DNA of 53,637 bases from Candidatus Neomarinimicrobiota bacterium (GTDB lineage: Bacteria > Fidelibacterota > UBA8477 > JABMPR01). Position numbers and translations under genes: made by a program. Positions 46,592 to 53,637 of this stretch are shown here, one piece after another. Positions within the stretch are counted from its first letter, which is position 1. Every line of letters begins with the position of its first letter. The notes under the pieces were generated by a model that saw only the letters and a program-made list of their open reading frames with translations, did no database searches and was not told the origin of the DNA. The stretch covers positions 1 to 53,637 of the forward strand of contig JAYEKW010000006.1 in NCBI GenBank assembly GCA_034716895.1. Direction: 5' to 3'.

Positions 46592-47502
46592 TCAGAACAA
46601 CCATTCTGTTGGCACTCCTGGCGATCACCAATCCGATCTGGTGCTTTGAAGCCCAGTTTAAAGCGGATAGTCTCCATGGTTCGCTTGGTGATATCATCAG
46701 TTTTGCATGGGATATCAAACATGATCCAACCGTACAATTAAGTATTCGTGATATCGATACAGAAGGAGCCGGCATTGAGATCCTTGAGCAACAGGTAACT
46801 TCTCAAACAAACGGATCTGAATTACGTTTTGAGACTGCTGTGTATGATTCAGTTGGAGTTTATCGTTTTCCTTCGCTAATGGTTTATGCCGAAGGCGCGG
46901 CTGGATTAGATAGTTTTTTCCTGCAAGGACCGGATCTACAGATCTATTCCATTCTGACGGTCAGCGATACCAGTTTTCGCGACATTAAAGGTCTGCACAA
47001 GATCAGAACGCCCTTCAATCTGATGATCTTACTCTGGATCCTGGTTGCTGGAGTTTTCAGTTATGCTATTTATCGTATGATCAAATGGCGAAAAACTAGA
47101 AAAGAGAGTGTTGAGCAGCATAAGATCATTATTCCTCCAGAACAAGCGCATGTGATCGCTTTGAGAGATCTGGAAAAGCTGAAACGCTCGAAATATCTCC
47201 ATTTGGAACAGTTCAAACTCTATTATTCTGAATTGACACATATCATCAAACAATATTATGAAAACCGCTATCTGCTTGATGCTCTGGAACTTACTACGTC
47301 AGAGCTCATGGAGAAGATGGAGTCTATGCCTGGATGTGATGAACAGATCGTTTCCTTTACACGTCGACTGCTGGAAATGGCAGACCTGATCAAATTTGCC
47401 AAAGGAACCAGTACTGAGCTGGATTCAGGAAATGCATTGACGCAGGCAGTGGAGATAATTAATTATACCAAAATACAAAATGAACAGGGAGTAAATCCGT
47501 GA
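46588..47502 (+). CDS. BatD/DUF4381-like membrane protein
   Basis: This 304-residue protein has a signal peptide (MIRTTILLALLAITNPIWC), an extracytoplasmic beta domain (about 20-140), one membrane segment (FNLMILLWILVAGVFSYAIY) and a cytoplasmic helical tail (about 185-300). The layout matches DUF4381/BatD-type proteins that sit beside MoxR-DUF58. The function is unknown. It is coupled to both neighbours. Confidence 0.75.
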   Translation: MIRTTILLALLAITNPIWCFEAQFKADSLHGSLGDIISFAWDIKHDPTVQLSIRDIDTEGAGIEILEQQVTSQTNGSELRFETAVYDSVGVYRFPSLMVYAEGAAGLDSFFLQGPDLQIYSILTVSDTSFRDIKGLHKIRTPFNLMILLWILVAGVFSYAIYRMIKWRKTRKESVEQHKIIIPPEQAHVIALRDLEKLKRSKYLHLEQFKLYYSELTHIIKQYYENRYLLDALELTTSELMEKMESMPGCDEQIVSFTRRLLEMADLIKFAKGTSTELDSGNALTQAVEIINYTKIQNEQGVNP

Positions 47503-48428
47503 TAGATGTTAGAGGTGTTACCAAATCATACGGGGCATTTGATGCAGTTAAAGATGTATCATTTTCTGTAGAACAGGGCGAAATCCTCGGTTTTTTGGGA
47601 CCTAATGGCGCCGGCAAGACAACGACCATGAAAATGATCACCTGCTATATGCCGCCTACCCATGGAACCATTACCGTCGATGGTCTGGATGTAAGAAATG
47701 AATCAATGGGCGTTCGGCAGAAGATAGGCTACTTGCCGGAATCAACCCCCTTATATGAAGAAATGGGTGTGCGGGATTATCTGAATTTTATCGCCGATGT
47801 CCGTAAGATCAAGGGTCAAGCCAGAACCAGTGCCATGGATCGGGTAATTCAGATCTGTGGTCTTAACACAGTTGTCCACAAAGATATTCATGAACTATCA
47901 AAAGGTTTTCGTCAACGCTTGGGATTGGCTCAAGCGATTATCCATGATCCTGAGATCTTGGTGCTTGATGAACCCACAACCGGATTGGATCCCAACCAGA
48001 TCATTGAGATCCGCAACCTGATCAGGGAATTGGGCGAAAGCAAGACTGTGATATTTTCGACTCACATCATGCAGGAAGTCCAGGCTACCAGCGATCGGGT
48101 GTTGATCATCGATCAGGGTAAGATCGCAGCACACGGAACGACAGAAGAGCTAAAAGCAGGCATGGCGGGTCAGACTCATTTGGAACTTGTATTGAGACAT
48201 GTAGAAAAAGCTGCATTTATTGAATCACTCAAGACATTCGAGACTGTCAAACTGGAAGATGTTATCATCCAAAAGAACGGCGATCTGGAAGCTTCACTCA
48301 ACGTGGATTCTGGAATTGATATCCGCGAACAATTGTTTGATCTGGCAGTTTCCAATAATTGGAAAGTGCTTGAATCCTCACCATCTTCCTTTACGCTTGA
48401 AGATGTTTTTAGAAAATTGACCAAATAA
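47499..48428 (+). CDS. ABC transporter ATP-binding protein, GldA-like
   Basis: This 309-residue ATPase has Walker A GPNGAGKT (34-41), signature LSKGFRQRLGLAQ (about 134-146) and Walker B ILVLDEPTTGLDP (about 154-166). The GTG start overlaps the previous stop (GTGA). With the following permease and GldG-like protein it forms a GldA/F/G-type exporter. Confidence 0.92.
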   Translation: MIDVRGVTKSYGAFDAVKDVSFSVEQGEILGFLGPNGAGKTTTMKMITCYMPPTHGTITVDGLDVRNESMGVRQKIGYLPESTPLYEEMGVRDYLNFIADVRKIKGQARTSAMDRVIQICGLNTVVHKDIHELSKGFRQRLGLAQAIIHDPEILVLDEPTTGLDPNQIIEIRNLIRELGESKTVIFSTHIMQEVQATSDRVLIIDQGKIAAHGTTEELKAGMAGQTHLELVLRHVEKAAFIESLKTFETVKLEDVIIQKNGDLEASLNVDSGIDIREQLFDLAVSNNWKVLESSPSSFTLEDVFRKLTK

Positions 48429-48438
48429 GGAATCAGTC

Positions 48439-49158
48439 ATGACTGAAATTCTCGCTATTTATAAAAAAGAGATGAAGACCTATTTCAACTCACCAATTGC
48501 CTTCATCGTTGTTTCCTCATTTCTCGTAATTACCAACTGGTTGTTCTTTGACTACGGTGATTATCCATTTTTCGCAATTAATATTGCTGATATCCGAGGT
48601 GTCTTTGATTACGGTGCCATCGTTCTGCTTTTTATCGCTCCCGCTGTATCCATGCGATTGATAGCAGAAGAAAAGCATAAGGACACTCTGGAATTATTGG
48701 TGACGATGCCTATTACTGATATGCAGATCATTCTTGGAAAGTATTTATCAACACTGGCGATCTTTGCCCTCATTTTAGCTGGCACTCTAGTAGCTCCCAT
48801 TTCCATCTCTTTTGTGGGGGATCTGGATATCGGCATAGTTATCTCCAGTTACGTCGGCTTTTTCTTTCTGGGTGCCACCTACCTGGCCATAGGACTGGCC
48901 GCCAGTAGTTTCACCCGAAATCAGATCATTGCCTATATCATGGGCATCCTCATTATTGCCGTATTCTTTCTCATGAATGGTATGGCCAGTGGGTCTGGTC
49001 TGTTAGCAACGCTTCTGGAGCATCTTAGCGTTCGCTTTCATTATCAGAATTTTTTCCGGGGTGTTCTGGATACTCGAGATATCTTGTATTTTGGATCGAT
49101 GATCTTTGTCTCACTGTTGATCAGCAGCACGGCTCTGGCCAGTCGCAAGCACATATAG
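48439..49158 (+). CDS. ABC-2 type permease, GldF-like
   Basis: This 239-residue permease has about six hydrophobic segments and the stretch MRLIAEEKHKDTLELLVTMPITD typical of ABC-2 permeases. It pairs with the ATPase before it and the GldG-like protein after it. The substrate is unknown; in Bacteroidota such sets are linked to gliding, here probably to another envelope task. Confidence 0.9.
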   Translation: MTEILAIYKKEMKTYFNSPIAFIVVSSFLVITNWLFFDYGDYPFFAINIADIRGVFDYGAIVLLFIAPAVSMRLIAEEKHKDTLELLVTMPITDMQIILGKYLSTLAIFALILAGTLVAPISISFVGDLDIGIVISSYVGFFFLGATYLAIGLAASSFTRNQIIAYIMGILIIAVFFLMNGMASGSGLLATLLEHLSVRFHYQNFFRGVLDTRDILYFGSMIFVSLLISSTALASRKHI

Positions 49159-49169
49159 TGGAGATGACG

Positions 49170-50750
49170 ATGAATTCAAAAAATACCTTGACCTTTGCAT
49201 TAATTGTGATCGGTGTTGTTTTTGTGCTCAACCTTTTTGCTCAAAACTTCTTTTTTCGCTTCGACCTGACAGAGAACCAACGCTATTCTATCAGCGATGT
49301 CACCCGTGATATCCTGGCGGATATTGATGAACCGATCACTGTTAAAGTGTTTTACTCCGAAAACTTCCCCCGCCAGCTGATCTCTGTAAAACAATATGTA
49401 CTTGATATGCTGAATGAATACCGGGCTTACGCCGGATCAGGCTTGGAGTATGAATTTATTTCTATCTCAGGTGAAGATCAGGAGATGGAACAGGAAGCCA
49501 TGAGCTATGGCATTCAACCCGTTCAGGCAAATATCACAGAAAGTGATGAGATCAAGGTACAGCGGATATACCTGGGAATTGTCTTTCTCTATGGTGATCA
49601 AAAAGAGGTCATCCCTTTTGCTCAGCAGATCGAACAACTTGAATACGATATGACAGGTGCCATTAAAAAGCTCAGTCAGGGAAGCTTACCCAAAGTGGGC
49701 TGGTTAACCGGTCACGGTGAACAGGGGCTGGGTGAAGAAGGCGTTGCCCGTGCTGTGGGTGAGATTCAGAAGAACTATGAACTCGTTGAGATCGGTCTTC
49801 ATTCCGAAGATCAGATTCCTCAGGACATTAATACCGTTATTCTGGCAGGCACCAACACTGTTTTTGAAGATCAGGATCTCTACAAATTAGATCAGTATCT
49901 GTTACGGGGTGGTCGGATTGGTGTTTTTCTGAACACCAAGATCATTGATATGCAAAATCAATACCTCCCGGTTCAGGAAAATGGCAGTAACATATTTGCC
50001 TTCTTGGAACACTTCGGCGTTCAATATGGTCGGCAGCTTCTCCAGGATAAAGCCTGTTACCAGGTGCAGGCCATGCAAAATCTTGGATTCATGCAAATTC
50101 CTGTAGCAGTGGATTATCCCTTTGCACCCCGCATTTCAAATCTTGCTGATGAAAGTCCCATCGTAAATCGCCTCAATGAACTGGGTTTCTTTTTTGTAAA
50201 TGAGCTATTACCATCTGGCGATACTACCAGAATAAACTTTTCTGAACTGATGTTGACCTCAGAAATGACAGGGTATGCCATGCCGGATCAACGAACCCGG
50301 TCAATCAACATCTCCGCAGCTCAAAAAGTACCAGACTATATCTATCGAGAAGGTGCCAAGGTTATTTCAGCAGTTGTGGAAGGTGAGTATGATTCATGGT
50401 TTGGAGCTACTCGCCCTGATACATTAAGCTATCCTGAAGCACATCTTGCTAGTTCGGTAACTCCTACTGCAATGGTAGCTGTAGGCAATGCGACCTTTAC
50501 AACTCAACAGTTCATGGTTCCCACCAGTTTAACCTTCTTCCTGAATGCAGTTGACTGGTTGTATGATCAAAATGGTTTGATCTCGATCCGTTCCAAAAAT
50601 GTCAAGCCAACTCAACTGGATGAGATGACCAGTGGTACACGGCAAACTTTGAAATGGATCAACATCCTTTTGGCACCAATTCTCATCACGATTTTAGGTT
50701 TGATTCGCTGGTTTATCCGGAATAAGTCAAAAATGTTGGCGGGAGGTTGA
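49170..50750 (+). CDS. GldG-like ABC transporter auxiliary protein
   Basis: This 526-residue protein has an N-terminal membrane anchor (about 8-27), a large periplasmic domain with FDLTENQRYSISDVTRDIL (the GldG/COG3225 signature) and a C-terminal membrane segment (about 497-516). The ATG at 49170 has a ggaga site 6 bases upstream; a GTG at 49158 is less likely. It forms one transport unit with the two genes before it. Confidence 0.9.
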   Translation: MNSKNTLTFALIVIGVVFVLNLFAQNFFFRFDLTENQRYSISDVTRDILADIDEPITVKVFYSENFPRQLISVKQYVLDMLNEYRAYAGSGLEYEFISISGEDQEMEQEAMSYGIQPVQANITESDEIKVQRIYLGIVFLYGDQKEVIPFAQQIEQLEYDMTGAIKKLSQGSLPKVGWLTGHGEQGLGEEGVARAVGEIQKNYELVEIGLHSEDQIPQDINTVILAGTNTVFEDQDLYKLDQYLLRGGRIGVFLNTKIIDMQNQYLPVQENGSNIFAFLEHFGVQYGRQLLQDKACYQVQAMQNLGFMQIPVAVDYPFAPRISNLADESPIVNRLNELGFFFVNELLPSGDTTRINFSELMLTSEMTGYAMPDQRTRSINISAAQKVPDYIYREGAKVISAVVEGEYDSWFGATRPDTLSYPEAHLASSVTPTAMVAVGNATFTTQQFMVPTSLTFFLNAVDWLYDQNGLISIRSKNVKPTQLDEMTSGTRQTLKWINILLAPILITILGLIRWFIRNKSKMLAGG

Positions 50751-50751
50751 T

Positions 50752-51654
50752 ATGAAAAATAATCAAACCATAATAGGAGCAGGAATACTACTGGTTTTAG
50801 CCCTGATCTACTATGTGACCCAAACAGGAGCAATTGACACGAAGACAGTTGATCAAAATAAATTTGCGGTCAACCGAGAGAGTGTGAAAGCCATCGAAGT
50901 CGTGACAACTGACAATAAATTGGAATTCGCAGAAGGATCAACAGGCTGGATGCTGGATGATTATCCGGTGGATACATCGCGAATGAATTCCCTGTTGGAA
51001 CAAGTCACAGCTTTGAAAGTTGATCGGATGATCACGAGTAACCCGGAAAAACATGCGAAGTATGAACTCATATCCACAAGTCCCAGAATATCACTTAGAT
51101 CAGATAATGGAACAATGCTTCTGGATCTGTTGGTTGGCAAACAGGGAGCTAATTATCTCGAGACTTTTGTCCGGGAGGTAGGTGTGGACAAGGTTTATGC
51201 CGTGAAATCCAATTTGGGTTCTTACAGGAATATGGAACCAGGCAAGTACTGGGATCGAGCCATCACGGACCTTGATGTAAACCAGATCATTCGAGTCAGT
51301 TTTGCCGGTGATCTAAACTATGAACTCAAGCGTGAAGGTCCAGTCTGGACCTATAATGGTGAGCTGACAGACTTTGAAAAGGTTACCAATATGTTGAAAC
51401 CGCTGCAAAATTTGAAGGCCAGCAACTTTGCAGAAGCGATCACTGAACAAAATATCTTCTACCAATCCATCCAGATCGTTCTGGAATCTGCAGAAATAAT
51501 TGATCTCGAATTTTATGTTGATGCAGAACGGGAAACCACTTTACTGGTTAAGGTAACTGGTGGCAGTAAGACCTTTGAATATACCAAGTCTGGCTTGAAT
51601 CGTTTCCGCAAAGAATATTCTGAATTGATCGCTGATCCAATACCAGTTGGCTAG
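50752..51654 (+). CDS. DUF4340-type protein
   Basis: This 300-residue protein has one N-terminal membrane segment (IIGAGILLVLALIYYV, about 7-22) and repeated strand motifs (GWMLDDYPVDTSRMNSLLEQV; LDLLVGKQGANYLETFVR) as in DUF4340, which usually follows GldG-like genes. It starts one base after the GldG-like stop. It is presumably a periplasmic partner of the transporter. The function is unknown. Confidence 0.85.
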   Translation: MKNNQTIIGAGILLVLALIYYVTQTGAIDTKTVDQNKFAVNRESVKAIEVVTTDNKLEFAEGSTGWMLDDYPVDTSRMNSLLEQVTALKVDRMITSNPEKHAKYELISTSPRISLRSDNGTMLLDLLVGKQGANYLETFVREVGVDKVYAVKSNLGSYRNMEPGKYWDRAITDLDVNQIIRVSFAGDLNYELKREGPVWTYNGELTDFEKVTNMLKPLQNLKASNFAEAITEQNIFYQSIQIVLESAEIIDLEFYVDAERETTLLVKVTGGSKTFEYTKSGLNRFRKEYSELIADPIPVG

Positions 51655-51677
51655 TAACGTTGGAATTATTACGCCCA

Positions 51678-53036
51678 TCAATCAAAGATATACTGAATCT
51701 GGAATCCCATACGAGCTCCCAGTTTTAGTTCCGCAGTATTGATCTTTGTAACCGGATGAGTTTCTATTTCAAGTTTCAGAGGTATGAGATAACCACCAGT
51801 AACAGATATCAATATCTTTGGGGCAATACCCATCTGAAACCATGCTTCAACCTCGTTCAGGATCATCCTTTTGATATCATATTCCTGTATAGAAAGATCA
51901 GTTAACGGGTTGAATAGTTGAAATACATGATGACGAGAGTAGAGCTTCCCTCTACCCTGTAATAGCGAGTTCTTAATCCTTAATTCAAACAGCTTACCAA
52001 TGCTGCTATGTGCATCAAAAAATAGCTTCAGAACCTCCATTTCGGCTTGAAGCTGTTGAAAGTATCGCGCTCCACTAAGCTGAGTTAAAAGCCCACCAAA
52101 ATGACCAGCCAATACTTGACCTCTCAGCTCACCCCTGTAACGGTGAAAGCTCAGTCCTGGATCAATGATTCCTATGTTTAGCTCGAATCCAACCTGTTCT
52201 TCACGGTTATCGAAAGCGTAGATTTTCCCGATAATGGTCGATTCATCCATAATCTTACTGTTACAGGTATCTATCCTGTTTGAATAAAACATGCTTAAAT
52301 CACCCAGTTGACCCAATGGCAGTGTATACTGGATATCGATGCCTGATCGATACGGATCTAATAGCATCCATAACGTATTTGAGTGTTCCAGGGAAAGCGA
52401 ATGTGGGACATTATGACTGACATCGATCAGCAGCTTTCCCCAGGCTGGATAAATACTTACGCCCAGACCAACTTGTGTGAGTATCTGATCAACTCTAACG
52501 GGAATGTGCTCCATTCCTTCAGCGACCTTAAATTGCCAGGAATGACGTTCTGATGTGAGCCCAATTCGCAGAGAATATTTATTCCAATCATGAGAATAGT
52601 TCAGTTTTAGATAGTCCAGACCAATGCCATCTGCGAAACCGCAACCTGCTTCAAAGTGATGGTTCAAAAAAGAATGCGCCATCGATAGCCTTAGCATCCG
52701 TTTTGCATAGCTGGAGAATAAAGTAGAGATGCTGCTGTCTGATACTGCAAATCGTTCTTTCTGCTGAAGTAGAAGAATTTTCATAGATCTGCCATGGGAA
52801 AAAATATGATCATAACTAATTTCGCTGGCATAACCATGGCTAGCCACTGAAGATTGCCCATCTTCTACCCACTTGAATGGTATTTGATCACTATGTCGCA
52901 AGGTCAGTACATTGACACTTGTGCTATCAGGTATGAGGGTTTTTTCGTATGCCGATAACTCCAACGCGTGTGTCTGTCTGTTCATACCAAACAACAGCAG
53001 ACATAAGATTAGAATTTGATTTGATGGAGTAAACAT
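51678..53036 (-). CDS. Probable outer-membrane beta-barrel protein
   Basis: I do not recognise a named family in this 452-residue protein. It has a signal peptide (LILCLLLFGMNRQTHA, cut near residue 24) and long alternating strand patterns (FEAGCGFADGIGLDYLKLNYSHDWNKYSLRIGL; split as GLDYLKLNYSHDW and KYSLRIGL), ending MGFQIQYIFD, which fits an outer-membrane barrel with a near-terminal aromatic. It converges on the DUF4340 gene. A role cannot be given. Confidence 0.7.
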   Translation of the reverse strand: MFTPSNQILILCLLLFGMNRQTHALELSAYEKTLIPDSTSVNVLTLRHSDQIPFKWVEDGQSSVASHGYASEISYDHIFSHGRSMKILLLQQKERFAVSDSSISTLFSSYAKRMLRLSMAHSFLNHHFEAGCGFADGIGLDYLKLNYSHDWNKYSLRIGLTSERHSWQFKVAEGMEHIPVRVDQILTQVGLGVSIYPAWGKLLIDVSHNVPHSLSLEHSNTLWMLLDPYRSGIDIQYTLPLGQLGDLSMFYSNRIDTCNSKIMDESTIIGKIYAFDNREEQVGFELNIGIIDPGLSFHRYRGELRGQVLAGHFGGLLTQLSGARYFQQLQAEMEVLKLFFDAHSSIGKLFELRIKNSLLQGRGKLYSRHHVFQLFNPLTDLSIQEYDIKRMILNEVEAWFQMGIAPKILISVTGGYLIPLKLEIETHPVTKINTAELKLGARMGFQIQYIFD

Positions 53037-53052
53037 AACAGTGACTTAAAAT

Positions 53053-53086
53053 AAAAAAGGCGGCCATTAATGACCGCCTTTTTTTC
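53053..53086 (-). terminator. Terminator after the edge gene (works on both strands)
   Basis: GGCGG (53059-53063) and CCGCC (53074-53078) with tcattaatgg-like inner pairing form a stem flanked by an A-run on one side and a T-run on the other. It lies 12 bases after the stop of the minus-strand gene at 53099 and before the start of the outer-membrane gene. Confidence 0.85.
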
Positions 53087-53098
53087 AATAAATGAGGA

Positions 53099-53637
53099 TT
53101 AGTTGCTGAAATCTTCCCAATTATCCTCATTAAAGCCTAAGAACTCTGCCAAACCAGTGGCATCCATGTCAGGAAATATACCGTGCATGGTAGGATCCGG
53201 CCAGGCTGTTAACCACTCTGCATAAGTGGTAGCATCCCATTGGGGATCTGGTTCAACGTAAGCAGTGCCACGCTCCTCATAGTAGATATTCACATTACCA
53301 TCGATAATCAGGCTTGTGCCAGTGGTTATGCTTCCGTCCCAATAGAAAGAGATCGAAGGATATCTGTATAGCTCACCTGAGTATTCTGCAACGAGATCCT
53401 CAAACTCTGCATAAAGCTCCCAAACAGAAGGCGGTAATTGATCCTGGCTTGCAGTGACCAGATTAATATAGAATCCGGCGAGACTGACCCAGGCTACCGT
53501 AGGTTCTGTCGAATACTCATCATAGCTAAAATTAATCGTGATATTACTATTGTCCAATCCGGCAATCGCTATTTGACTGTCCTCAGCATGAAAGTGATCA
53601 ATAATACCTACGCTGATGTACTCGTAATCAATTGTGG
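53099..53637 (-). CDS. Unknown protein, start outside the window
   Basis: The minus-strand frame is open from the window edge to a stop at 53099-53101, so at least 179 residues are read and the start lies beyond the window. The TTG at 53557 is not needed as a start. The sequence is acidic and aromatic, with strand-rich NSNITINFSYDEY, ISFYWDGSITTGTSLIIDG and a Trp/Asp-rich end. It looks like an extracytoplasmic domain, but no family is recognised. Confidence 0.6.
   Translation of the reverse strand, partial: TIDYEYISVGIIDHFHAEDSQIAIAGLDNSNITINFSYDEYSTEPTVAWVSLAGFYINLVTASQDQLPPSVWELYAEFEDLVAEYSGELYRYPSISFYWDGSITTGTSLIIDGNVNIYYEERGTAYVEPDPQWDATTYAEWLTAWPDPTMHGIFPDMDATGLAEFLGFNEDNWEDFSN

Overview
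The window is about 53.6 kb from the chromosome of a Gram-negative (diderm) bacterium, probably of the Fibrobacterota-Chlorobiota-Bacteroidota (FCB) side, for example a Neomarinimicrobiota, KSB1 or Cloacimonadota relative. This placement is an inference from four things: the subtilase ends in a YPNPFNP-type sorting domain, there is a GldA/GldF/GldG-like ABC module, LptE-, TamB- and TamA-like envelope proteins are present, and genes are packed in operons with ATGA stop-start overlaps. No rRNA gene or tRNA gene was seen, so the phylum is not proven.

Positions 1-9500 are accessory DNA. At the left edge is the right part of an IS21-family element (end of istA, complete istB, end repeats). A secreted subtilisin-like protease follows. 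Then comes a broken exonuclease gene that runs into an RT-less group II intron-like RNA. From about 5296 to 9499 I read a row of integron gene cassettes without an integrase (a CALIN). Five hairpin-type or collapsed attC-like junctions separate an AbrB/PIN toxin-antitoxin pair, a bacterial poly(ADP-ribose) glycohydrolase, an unknown protein, a small membrane protein, and two nearly identical cassettes without a gene. This is the most novel part of the window.

Positions 9700-26034 are core genome. They hold a ferredoxin with a geranylgeranyl-reductase-like flavoprotein, a DinG-type exonuclease-helicase, a lipoprotein, obgE, dprA, an M18 aminopeptidase, the SRP RNA gene, dnaX, ebfC, recR, pgsA, pgpA, cinA, thpR, recA and recX. 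The stretch from ebfC to recA is joined by 4-base overlaps and combines DNA repair, phospholipid synthesis and nucleotide repair. A foldback element of about 400 bases fills the gap between recX and a convergent SLC13-type transporter gene.

Positions 28538-37843 hold uvrB, a sigma-54 activator, an lptE-like lipoprotein, asnS, a LOG-like protein, nadE and dnaK, closed by a strong terminator. Positions 37961-51654 are envelope genes. A TamB/TamA-like pair and a TPR lipoprotein come first, then a MoxR, DUF58, BatD-like membrane protein, GldA, GldF, GldG and DUF4340 cluster. The right end carries two minus-strand genes for an outer-membrane-like protein and an unknown protein cut by the window edge.
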